Shown piece after piece: positions 1-5,358 of a stretch of DNA of 11,707 nucleotides; position 1 is the first letter of the stretch, and each line of letters opens with the position of its first letter. Position numbers and translations under genes: made by a program. The stretch covers positions 1 through 11,707 of the forward strand of contig JAVEEH010000322.1 in assembly GCA_030840545.1 (NCBI GenBank), in the 5' to 3' direction. The notes under the pieces are model-generated. The model was given only the letters and a program-made list of their open reading frames with translations. It was not told the DNA's origin and ran no database searches. Source of the stretch: Frankiaceae bacterium (GTDB lineage Bacteria; Actinomycetota; Actinomycetes; JAFAQI01).

Positions 1-2
1 CG

Positions 3-1328
3 GCCAAGGCCGCGGTCGAGATCCCGTCGCCTTACGCCGGCGTGGTCTCGCAGCTGCATCACGGGGAGGGCGAGACCGTCGATGTCGGCTCGCCCATCAT
101 CACGTTCGACACCGACCCGTCCGGGGCCGCCGGTGACGGGGGTGCGACGGTCGCGGCCGAGGTCGCCGGCCCGCCGCAGTCGAAGATCGCCGCCGCAGCC
201 GACATGGTGCCGCAGGTCCCGCACGAGCCCGGTCTCATCGGCGGGCCGGCTCCGAAGGCCGGCTCGGAGGAGAAGATCGAGGTCCTCGTCGGCTCGGGTC
301 CCAAGACCGGCAAGCTGACCCGTCGTCCGCGCAAGGTCCCGGCGGGTCCGGCGCCGACGCCGACCAGGGTGCCGCCGCCGGCGCGGGTCTCGGCCGCCGC
401 TGTCGGTGCCCACGCGGCCGAGGTCGCCGCTGAGGTGCACGTGCTCGCCAAGCCGCCGGTGCGCAAGCTGGCTCGCGACCTCGGCGTCGATCTGCGCTCG
501 CTGCGCGGCAGCGGACCCAACGGCACGATCACCCGCGACGACGTGGAAGCGGCCGGGGGCAGCGCGGGCCCGGCGGTTACGCCGGCGTCCGCGGCGCCGG
601 CTCGTCTGGTCGAGTTCGACCCGGCCACCCGTGAGCAGCGGGTGCCGATCAAGGGCGTGCGCAAGGCCACTGCGGCAGCGATGGTCGGGAGTGCGTTCAC
701 CGCGCCACACGTGACGATCTTCACGACTGTCGACGTCACTCCCATGATGGAGACGGTCGAGCGGCTCAAGTCATTGCCGGACTTCGCGAACGTCCGCGTG
801 TCGCCGCTGCTCGTCGTCGCCAAGGCGTTGCTCGCGGCGGTCAAGCGCAACCCGATGGTCAACTCCAGCTGGGAAGAAGCTGCCCAGGAGATCGTCGTCA
901 AGGACTACGTCAACCTCGGCATCGCGGCCGCCACCCCGCGCGGACTGATCGTCCCCAACATCCGCAGTGCTGACCGGCTGTCGCTGCCTGAGCTGGCCGG
1001 CGAGCTCGGTCGGCTCGTCGCGACCGCGCGGGACGGCAAGACACAGCCGGCGGACATGCAGCACGGCACGATCACGATCACCAATGTCGGGGTGTTCGGT
1101 GTCGACAACGGGACGCCGATCCTCAACCCGGGCGAGTCCGCCATCCTGTGTTTCGGTGCCATCCGGGACATGCCCTGGGTGCACGAGGGTCAGCTAGCCG
1201 TCCGCAAGGTGACCCAGCTCTCGCTGTCCTTCGACCATCGCATCGTCGACGGCCAGCTCGGCTCGCAGTTCATCGCCGACATCGCAGCGTTGCTCGCTGA
1301 CCCGTCGCTGTTCCTCGCCTGGTCCTGA
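3..1328 (+). CDS. Dihydrolipoamide acyltransferase (E2) of a 2-oxo acid dehydrogenase complex, 5' end missing
   Basis: This is the E2 core subunit, which moves an acyl group from its lipoyl arm to coenzyme A in the cytoplasmic 2-oxo acid dehydrogenase complex. The reading frame is open from base 3, so the gene starts left of the window. The visible part opens inside a lipoyl domain: AKAAVEIPSPYAG holds the lipoylated lysine at codon 6-8. A proline/alanine-rich linker follows, with VLVGSGPKTG and RRPRK. Next come a peripheral subunit-binding domain (about 450-552, VRKLARDLGVDL...GPNGTITRDDV) and the catalytic acyltransferase domain (about 640-1325). The active-site motif FDHRIVDG has its His at 1236 and Asp at 1248. 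The AKA lipoyl site and RRPRK linker resemble actinobacterial branched-chain (bkdC-type) E2s, but pyruvate-type E2 is not excluded. The E1 genes would lie to the left. An ATG at 42 lies inside the lipoyl domain and is not the start. Confidence 0.95.
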   Translation, partial: AKAAVEIPSPYAGVVSQLHHGEGETVDVGSPIITFDTDPSGAAGDGGATVAAEVAGPPQSKIAAAADMVPQVPHEPGLIGGPAPKAGSEEKIEVLVGSGPKTGKLTRRPRKVPAGPAPTPTRVPPPARVSAAAVGAHAAEVAAEVHVLAKPPVRKLARDLGVDLRSLRGSGPNGTITRDDVEAAGGSAGPAVTPASAAPARLVEFDPATREQRVPIKGVRKATAAAMVGSAFTAPHVTIFTTVDVTPMMETVERLKSLPDFANVRVSPLLVVAKALLAAVKRNPMVNSSWEEAAQEIVVKDYVNLGIAAATPRGLIVPNIRSADRLSLPELAGELGRLVATARDGKTQPADMQHGTITITNVGVFGVDNGTPILNPGESAILCFGAIRDMPWVHEGQLAVRKVTQLSLSFDHRIVDGQLGSQFIADIAALLADPSLFLAWS

Positions 1329-1333
1329 CGGTT

Positions 1334-1771
1334 ATGGCGGTGCAGGTCGACGGCTCGCTCGCCGGCGTCGACTGGGATCAGTGCAAGCGCGACCTTGCCG
1401 CCGACGACTTCGACAACGGCCGGAACGCCGAGGCACTGCGCCGATCGTTCGAGAACTCCCAGCACGTCGCGTTCGCGCGAGACGGCGACCGCGTGGTCGG
1501 CATGGCCCGGCTGCTGTCCGACGGCGTGTGCAACGCCTATCTGATCGACGTGTGGACGTTGTCGTCGTACCGCCGGCGCGGCCTCGGCCGGGCCATGGTC
1601 GACCGGCTCTGTGCTGCCGTCCCCGGCCAGCACGTCGGCTTCCAGACCGACGATGCGCAGGACTTCTACGCCGCCCTCGGCTTTCGCAAGCAGCCGGAGT
1701 TCATGTCCACCGTCGTCGGCACCTGGCTGGACAACGTCGCCAACAGGGCAGCGGCAGCAGCCGGTGAATGA
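1334..1771 (+). CDS. GNAT family N-acetyltransferase
   Basis: A 145-aa protein with the GNAT fold, which transfers an acetyl group from acetyl-CoA to an amine; the substrate cannot be read from sequence. The acetyl-CoA pyrophosphate loop is RRRGLG (residues 80-85, the R-x-x-G-x-G motif), preceded by the beta strand YLIDVWTL (69-76). The C-terminal motif FYAALGF (111-117) is typical of small single-domain GNATs. The ATG lies five bases after the E2 stop with no convincing Shine-Dalgarno sequence. Cotranscription and coupling to E2 translation are therefore likely. The protein may be an unrelated passenger or may act on a metabolite or protein of the E2 pathway; nothing here decides. A hairpin terminator follows 12 bases after the stop. 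Confidence 0.88.
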   Translation: MAVQVDGSLAGVDWDQCKRDLAADDFDNGRNAEALRRSFENSQHVAFARDGDRVVGMARLLSDGVCNAYLIDVWTLSSYRRRGLGRAMVDRLCAAVPGQHVGFQTDDAQDFYAALGFRKQPEFMSTVVGTWLDNVANRAAAAAGE

Positions 1772-1783
1772 TCGTGCATGCGA

Positions 1784-1814
1784 AAGGCCGGCCCGTGGGT
1801 CACGGACCGGCCTT
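1784..1814. terminator. Strong hairpin terminator between convergent genes
   Basis: AAGGCCGG (1784-1791) pairs perfectly with CCGGCCTT (1807-1814). Inside, after one mismatched pair, CCGTG (1793-1797) pairs with CACGG (1801-1805) around a three-base loop. The stem is thus 13 pairs, very GC-rich, and lies between the stop of the GNAT gene (1771) and the stop of the minus-strand DUF6458 gene (1829). T runs are short: TTT after the stem on the minus strand, TT on the plus strand. This is usual for actinobacterial terminators and fits a bidirectional one. Confidence 0.78.
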
Positions 1815-1828
1815 CGGTGCAGGTTGCG

Positions 1829-2047
1829 TCAGTAGACGGGGCGCTCGTCGACCACGCGCTCGTCGACCACCGCACCGGTGCGACGGCGGGGGCCGAAGAC
1901 CAGCAGCGTCACGATCAGGCCCAAGGCTCCGGCGATCATGAGGATGACGCCGATCGTCTGGATGCTCACGCCGGACACTGTGGCGTGGACCGCGAAGGTC
2001 AAGATGGCGCCGATCGCGATGAGGAAGATGCTCGCGCCGATACCCAT
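1829..2047 (-). CDS. Small two-helix membrane protein, DUF6458 family
   Basis: A 72-aa protein. It begins MGIGASIFLIAIGAILTFAV, a first membrane helix at about residues 3-22. The stretch VSIQTIGVILMIAGALGLIV starts just before a second helix at about 30-50, followed by a basic stretch (GPRRR) and a short acidic/basic tail. The MGIG start, the V-S-G-V-x-I-x-T-I-G turn and the length match what I recall of the actinobacterial DUF6458 family, whose function is unknown. The positive-inside rule puts the C-terminal tail in the cytoplasm. The ATG at 2047 has only a weak purine-rich leader (GAAAGCGAG). A SigB/SigF-like promoter motif lies about 60 bases upstream, hinting at stress expression. The gene ends at the shared hairpin terminator at 1784-1814. 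Confidence 0.85.
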   Translation of the reverse strand: MGIGASIFLIAIGAILTFAVHATVSGVSIQTIGVILMIAGALGLIVTLLVFGPRRRTGAVVDERVVDERPVY

Positions 2048-2109
2048 GTTGTTGCTCGCTTTCGTCGTCGTGGACCGGTCTGGGGTCCGGCCTCTTGGCT
2101 GTGGGGTTG

Positions 2110-2135
2110 ATACCCCGCTGCGACGGCGGCAACAC
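2110..2135 (-). promoter_or_regulatory. Candidate stress-sigma (SigB/SigF-like) promoter of the DUF6458 gene
   Basis: Read on the minus strand, GTGTT (2135-2131), a 15-base spacer and GGGTAT (2115-2110) resemble the actinobacterial group-3 sigma consensus (GGTTT or GTTT, N15-17, GGGTAT). Transcription would start near 2103, giving a 5' leader of about 56 bases. The -35 element is imperfect. GGGGT-TGAT-ACCCC (2103-2116, plus strand) is also a small inverted repeat over the -10, so a repressor site is an alternative. Confidence 0.4.
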
Positions 2136-2179
2136 GCGAACTCGCACGGCCGATCGGGTGACTCAGGCCACTTCCGGGC

Positions 2180-4012
2180 TCAGAACGCGGACTCGGGCAG
2201 GTCCATGACCTCGAGGTTGGTGCCCTCGACGACGATGCGCTCCGCGGTCAGCAGGGGCAGCCGGCTCTGCGCGAAGAACCTCGCGGCCGCGACCTTGCCC
2301 TCGTAGAAGTCGCGGTCTCGGCCGTCCGCGCCCTCGGTCAACCGCAGCAGCGCGACGTCGGCCTGACGCAGCAGGAGCCAGCCGACCACCAGGTCGCCGA
2401 GCGAGAGCAGGAGCCGGCTGGTGTTGAGGCCGACCTTGTAGAGGCTGCGGACGTCTTCTTCGGTGCCGGTCAGGAACTCGACGAGCGTCCCGACCATCGC
2501 CTGCACGTCGGAGAGGGCGGTCGCGAGCAGGGCCCGCTCGTTCTTCAGCTGCCCGTTGCCGGCTTCGGAGTCGGCAAACGCGGTGATGTCGTTGAGCAGC
2601 GCCGTCAGCGCCTGTCCCTGGTCGCGCACGATCTTGCGGAAAAAGAGGTCCATACCCTGGATCGCGGTCGTGCCCTCATAGAGGGTGTCGATCTTCGCGT
2701 CGCGGATGTACTGCTCGATCGGGTAGTCCTGCAGGAACCCGGACCCACCGAGGGTCTGCAGCGACTGCGAGCCGAGCAGCTCGTAGGAGCGTTCGGAACC
2801 GACGCCCTTGACCAGCGGCAGCAACAGGTCGTTGAGACGGATCGCGGCCTCGTCGGTCTCACCGCGGGCTTCGGCGATCTGCACGGCGTCCTGCTGGGTC
2901 GCGGTGAAGACCATGAGGGCGCGCAGCCCCTCGGCGTAGGACTTCTGCAGCATCAGGCTGCGGCGTACGTCGGGGTGGTGGGTGATCGTGACGCGCGGCG
3001 CTGACTTGTCGGTCATCTGGGTCATGTCTGCGCCCTGGACGCGGGTCTTCGCGTAGTCGAGCGCGTTGAGGTAGCCGGTCGACAACGTCGCGATGGCCTT
3101 GGTGCCGACCATCATGCGTGCGCTCTCGATGACCTGGAACATCTGCGCGATGCCGTCGTGTACCTCGCCGACGAGCCAGCCGACCGCGGGCTCGCCGTCG
3201 CCGAACGTCAGCTCGCACGTGGCGGAGACTTTGAGGCCCATCTTCTTCTCGACGTTGGTGACGTAGACGCCGTTGCGGGCGCCGAGCTCGCCGGTCTCCC
3301 AGTCGCAGTGGAACTTGGGTACGACGAACAGCGACAGACCCTTGGTGCCCGCGCCGTGGCCCTCGGGGCGGGCGAGGACGAGATGGACGATGTTCTCCGG
3401 GACGTCCCACTCGCCGCTGGTGATGAAGCGCTTCACGCCTTCGAGGTGCCAGCTGCCGTCGGGCTGGGCGATCGCCTTGGCGCGTCCCGCTCCGACGTCG
3501 GAACCAGCGTCTGGCTCGGTGAGCACCATCGTGGCGCCCCACTGGCGTTCGATCATCGTGACGGCGAGGCGCTTCTGCTGTTCCGTGCCGAGGCGATGCA
3601 GGATCTGCGCGAACGCGGGACCGGCGGCATACATGTGGATTGCCGGGTTGGCGCCGAGGACGAACTCACTGGCCGCCCAGACGATCGAGCGGGGTAGGCC
3701 CGGGCCACCGAGCTCGACCGGCAGCGACATGCGGTCCCAGCCGCCGTCGGTGAGGGCCCGGTAGGAACGCTTGAACGACTCGGGCACCGTCACCGTCTTG
3801 GCGGCGGGGTCATAGACGGGCGGGTTGCGATCGCCGTCGGTGAAGGACTCCGCGAGCGGCCCTTCGGCGAGCGTGCGAACCTCCGCAAGGATGGAGCGGG
3901 CGGTGTCGACATCGAGGTCGGCGAACGCCCCGGTGCCCAACACCTCGCCCCGGCCGAAGACCTCGAAGAGGTTGAACTCAAGGTCGCGAAGGTTGGCCCT
4001 GTAGTGGCCCAT
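2180..4012 (-). CDS. fadE5: Long-form acyl-CoA dehydrogenase, FadE5-like
   Basis: An FAD-dependent acyl-CoA dehydrogenase for the first, trans-2-enoyl-forming step of beta-oxidation. At about 610 residues it is the long form, with an extra C-terminal helical domain, and it closely resembles what I recall of mycobacterial FadE5. Shared blocks include EFNLFEV, MVLTEPDAGSDVG (flavin/substrate region), GVKRFITS, KMGLKVSATCEL, RMMVGTKAIATLSTGYLNAL, APRVTITHHPDVRRSLM and LQTLGGSGFLQDYPIEQYIRD. The catalytic base is the Glu of LYEGTTAIQ (residue 446 from the ATG). I place the start at ATG 4012, giving MGHYRAN, which aligns with the mycobacterial N-terminus. A GTG nine bases further up (4021) lies inside the Shine-Dalgarno-like GGGGTGAG (4024-4017) and is less likely. 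The gene probably has its own promoter, because 125 bases with inverted repeats separate it from crcB. Substrate chain length is not decided by sequence. Confidence 0.95.
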   Translation of the reverse strand: MGHYRANLRDLEFNLFEVFGRGEVLGTGAFADLDVDTARSILAEVRTLAEGPLAESFTDGDRNPPVYDPAAKTVTVPESFKRSYRALTDGGWDRMSLPVELGGPGLPRSIVWAASEFVLGANPAIHMYAAGPAFAQILHRLGTEQQKRLAVTMIERQWGATMVLTEPDAGSDVGAGRAKAIAQPDGSWHLEGVKRFITSGEWDVPENIVHLVLARPEGHGAGTKGLSLFVVPKFHCDWETGELGARNGVYVTNVEKKMGLKVSATCELTFGDGEPAVGWLVGEVHDGIAQMFQVIESARMMVGTKAIATLSTGYLNALDYAKTRVQGADMTQMTDKSAPRVTITHHPDVRRSLMLQKSYAEGLRALMVFTATQQDAVQIAEARGETDEAAIRLNDLLLPLVKGVGSERSYELLGSQSLQTLGGSGFLQDYPIEQYIRDAKIDTLYEGTTAIQGMDLFFRKIVRDQGQALTALLNDITAFADSEAGNGQLKNERALLATALSDVQAMVGTLVEFLTGTEEDVRSLYKVGLNTSRLLLSLGDLVVGWLLLRQADVALLRLTEGADGRDRDFYEGKVAAARFFAQSRLPLLTAERIVVEGTNLEVMDLPESAF

Positions 4013-4016
4013 CTGG

Positions 4017-4024
4017 CTCACCCC
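4017..4024 (-). promoter_or_regulatory. Ribosome binding site that decides the fadE5 start
   Basis: The minus strand reads GGGGTGAG followed by CCAG and then ATG at 4012. The alternative in-frame GTG (4021-4019) is part of this sequence and would have no site of its own. The ATG is therefore the better start, and the protein loses three residues relative to the longest frame. Confidence 0.6.
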
Positions 4025-4051
4025 GGTGCTGACGGCGGTCCGGCGGGTGCT

Positions 4052-4095
4052 TGTTACCGGCCGGTGTTACCAGTGAGTAACAACTGTAGGTTACC
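4052..4095. promoter_or_regulatory. Candidate operator cluster upstream of fadE5
   Basis: Three overlapping symmetric elements lie 40-83 bases upstream of the fadE5 ATG. TGTTAC-CAGTGA-GTAACA (4065-4082) is a perfect six-base-arm inverted repeat. ACCGGCCGGT (4056-4065) is a perfect palindrome. GTTACC occurs three times (4053-4058, 4066-4071, 4090-4095). The size and symmetry suit a dimeric TetR- or GntR-type regulator. Weak minus-strand -10 candidates, TAACCT (4093-4088) or TACAGT (4088-4083), would put the start of transcription at or beside the repeat, where a repressor could block it. No such regulator is encoded in the window. Confidence 0.5.
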
Positions 4096-4137
4096 CACAA
4101 GTAGCCTTCGGCATGCAAGTCCCCACGCTTGAACTGC

Positions 4138-4530
4138 TCAGAGCAGTGCGAGCCCGAGCCCGGCCGCTGCCGCCAGCAGGCCAGCGAGGGCGGACCCCCC
4201 GGCGTAGCAGGCCGCCGCCATCGGCCGGAAGTCCTCGGCGAGCCAGATCGTCTCCCAGGCCAGCGTGGACAGCGTCGTGAAGCCGCCGGCGAACCCGGCC
4301 CCGAGGACGAGGGCGGCCCGTGCCGACAGCCCGTGGTGGGCCGCCCAGCCGGTCACCAGGCCGAGCACGAACGACCCGGAGACGTTGACCGCCAGGGTCC
4401 CGAACGGAAATCGGCCGGGAGCTCGCGCGGTGACCGCCCGGTCGAGCAGCAGCCGGGCCACCGCTCCGAGCCCGGCCGCGACCCCGACGGCGAGGCTCAG
4501 CACGCGGTGTCTCGTGGCGCGCGGACGCAC
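4138..4530 (-). CDS. crcB: CrcB/Fluc fluoride channel subunit (second of a pair)
   Basis: A 130-aa, four-helix protein of the CrcB/Fluc family, which exports fluoride as a dual-topology dimer in the cytoplasmic membrane. Family marks are the early Arg (R26 in GAVAR), FGTLAVNVSGSFVLG with pore-lining N49, and GFAGGFTTLSTLAWE (80-93). The last block normally reads TTFSTF, so both phenylalanines of the fluoride-conducting Phe box are leucine here (L87, L90), which is odd. Its GTG start at 4530 would overlap the upstream crcB by 34 bases and lacks a clear ribosome site. A GTG at 4503 gives a seven-base overlap (GTGCTGA) and would remove nine mainly basic residues; it is a real alternative. The overlap implies coupled translation and a heterodimer with the upstream subunit. 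Confidence 0.9.
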   Translation of the reverse strand: MRPRATRHRVLSLAVGVAAGLGAVARLLLDRAVTARAPGRFPFGTLAVNVSGSFVLGLVTGWAAHHGLSARAALVLGAGFAGGFTTLSTLAWETIWLAEDFRPMAAACYAGGSALAGLLAAAAGLGLALL

Positions 4531-4940
4531 CGGCGGGCAGCCCGCGCGCCGAGAGCCGCTGCCACGACCCCGCCGACGATGCTCGCCAGCAGGTAGGCGA
4601 TGCCGATGCCGGGCCGGCCGTGGGCGATCAGCTCATCGGTGGCCACTGCGATCGCCGAGAACGTCGTCCACGCACCGAGGACGCCGGTGCCCAGCAGCGG
4701 TCTGGCCCAGGTCAGCCCTGGCCACCGCCGGAGGAGAGTGACGACGAGGACGGCGAGGGCCGCCGCGCCACTGAGGTTGACCGCGAGGGTGGCCCAGGGG
4801 AACCCAGCGGTGGGCGCTCGCCATGCCTGCGTGACCGCGTAGCGGGCGAGGCCACCGGCGACACCGCCGAGGAAGACGAGCGAGATGGTCGAGAGGCGCA
4901 GCGGGTCGAGGTCGGGGTCGAGCGGCGCTGCGGCGGTCAT
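4497..4940 (-). CDS. crcB: CrcB/Fluc fluoride channel subunit (first of a pair)
   Basis: A 147-aa CrcB/Fluc protein with four membrane helices. It has GGLARY (R33), FPWATLAVNLSGAA with N55, and GAWTTFSAI (89-97). This last block keeps the first Phe-box residue (F94) but has Ile at the second (I97). The glycine spacing of the usual GFLGG segment is also altered. The N-terminal 16 residues are acidic and proline-containing, and the C-terminal tail is arginine-rich (ARAARRCVRAPR). Two adjacent, overlapping crcB genes in Gram-positive bacteria usually encode a heterodimer of opposite topology, which I infer here. ATG 4940 directly follows a 20-bp near-palindrome and has no ordinary ribosome site. 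The gene begins 29 bases after the 82-aa gene, so the three are probably one operon. I found no fluoride riboswitch consensus. Confidence 0.9.
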   Translation of the reverse strand: MTAAAPLDPDLDPLRLSTISLVFLGGVAGGLARYAVTQAWRAPTAGFPWATLAVNLSGAAALAVLVVTLLRRWPGLTWARPLLGTGVLGAWTTFSAIAVATDELIAHGRPGIGIAYLLASIVGGVVAAALGARAARRCVRAPRDTAC

Positions 4941-4960
4941 GCCATCAGCATGCCGATGGC
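4941..4960. repeat. 20-bp near-perfect palindrome abutting the crcB start
   Basis: The sequence GCCATCAGCATGCCGATGGC is a palindrome of two ten-base halves with a single mismatched pair (A against C at the seventh pair). It fills most of the 29-base gap between the 82-aa gene and crcB and touches the ATG at 4940, where the ribosome site should be. It could be a protein-binding site or could affect crcB translation through RNA structure. Confidence 0.5.
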
Positions 4961-4969
4961 GGCGCGACG

Positions 4970-5218
4970 TCAGCCGGCGAGGGCGACCTGGGCCTGCTCG
5001 GCCGCAGCGGCGCGGACCGCGATGAGGTCCTCCCGCGCGATCTGCTCGATGGTGCGCAGCGAGGAGGCGACGTCGTCACCGAAGAGCTTGGTCGCCGCGA
5101 CGGCTTCCTTCACCGAGCTGGTCACCATGGGGATCGGCACGGTGTCGAACTCCTCGGCAAGCCGGCGAGTGAGGTCGAGGACGAGGGCGAGCGGGCTGGG
5201 CCGGCGTACGGCGGGCAC
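4970..5218 (-). CDS. Small helical protein of unknown function (82 aa)
   Basis: I do not recognise a named family. From the GTG at 5218 the protein has 82 residues and looks wholly alpha-helical and soluble. It runs through DLTRRLAEEFDTVP, MVTSSVKEAVAATKLFG and SSLRTIEQIAREDLIAVR, and ends in an alanine-rich helix. No cysteine, histidine, signal peptide or membrane segment is present. The GTG start is chosen because GGAGGAA lies just before it. An in-frame GTG at 5299 would add 27 residues of low-complexity, coil-like sequence and run through the divergent promoter region. The gene lies 29 bases upstream of crcB on the same strand and may be the first gene of that operon. It is transcribed divergently from the S9 peptidase. 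The heptad-like spacing of Leu, Val and Ile suggests a helical bundle or a partner-binding protein; this is inference only. Confidence 0.7.
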   Translation of the reverse strand: MPAVRRPSPLALVLDLTRRLAEEFDTVPIPMVTSSVKEAVAATKLFGDDVASSLRTIEQIAREDLIAVRAAAAEQAQVALAG

Positions 5219-5220
5219 GA

Positions 5221-5227
5221 TTCCTCC
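5221..5227 (-). promoter_or_regulatory. Ribosome binding site that decides the 82-aa gene start
   Basis: The minus strand reads GGAGGAATC then GTG at 5218, a near-ideal anti-16S match with a short four-base gap after GGAGG. The site is the inner half of a perfect CCTCCGGAGG palindrome (5223-5232). Confidence 0.65.
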
Positions 5228-5243
5228 GGAGGGGCAAACGATG

Positions 5244-5323
5244 CTCGGTTGCCGAGTAGACGCCGCGGGGGTGCGGTCGGTTCCTGCCTGTGTTCCCACC
5301 GCCGGTTGAGGAAAAACCGGCGG
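5244..5323. repeat. Two inverted repeats in the divergent region between the 82-aa gene and the peptidase
   Basis: CTCGG-TTG-CCGAG lies at 5244-5256. CCGCCGGTT (5299-5307) and AACCGGCGG (5315-5323) form a perfect nine-base inverted repeat around a seven-base purine loop, GAGGAAA. The 140-base gap between the two starts (5218 and 5359) holds nothing else apart from the candidate -10 at 5346. The second repeat lies about 36-60 bases upstream of the peptidase ATG, a usual position for an activator or repressor site. Confidence 0.45.
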
Positions 5324-5345
5324 ATCGGTCAGCCGGTCGCCGTTC

Positions 5346-5351
5346 TAGGCT
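5346..5351 (+). promoter_or_regulatory. Candidate -10 box giving a leaderless peptidase mRNA
   Basis: TAGGCT (fits TAnnnT, a common actinobacterial -10) ends eight bases before the ATG at 5359. A start of transcription six to seven bases past the box would fall on or beside the A of the ATG. There is no Shine-Dalgarno sequence between them. No convincing -35 hexamer is visible, which is common in this phylum. Confidence 0.5.
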
Positions 5352-5358
5352 CCCTGCG

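Noticed and set aside
59..901. A 280-codon minus-strand frame opposite E2
   Set aside because: Ser/Thr/Ala/Pro-rich translation typical of the complement of a GC-rich gene; the E2 motifs on the plus strand are decisive.
5219..5299. A longer 109-aa version of the small helical protein starting at GTG 5299
   Set aside because: The extra 27 residues are coil-like, lack a ribosome site, and cross the divergent promoter region, whereas GTG 5218 has GGAGGAA before it.
4941..5300. Possible fluoride riboswitch before the crcB pair
   Set aside because: I looked for the GGNGATGG-type pseudoknot consensus on the minus strand upstream of crcB and of the 82-aa gene and did not find it.
5290..5358. A 23-codon N-terminal extension of the peptidase
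   Set aside because: The extension translates the inverted-repeat and promoter sequence, has no ribosome site, and does not resemble the family N-terminus.
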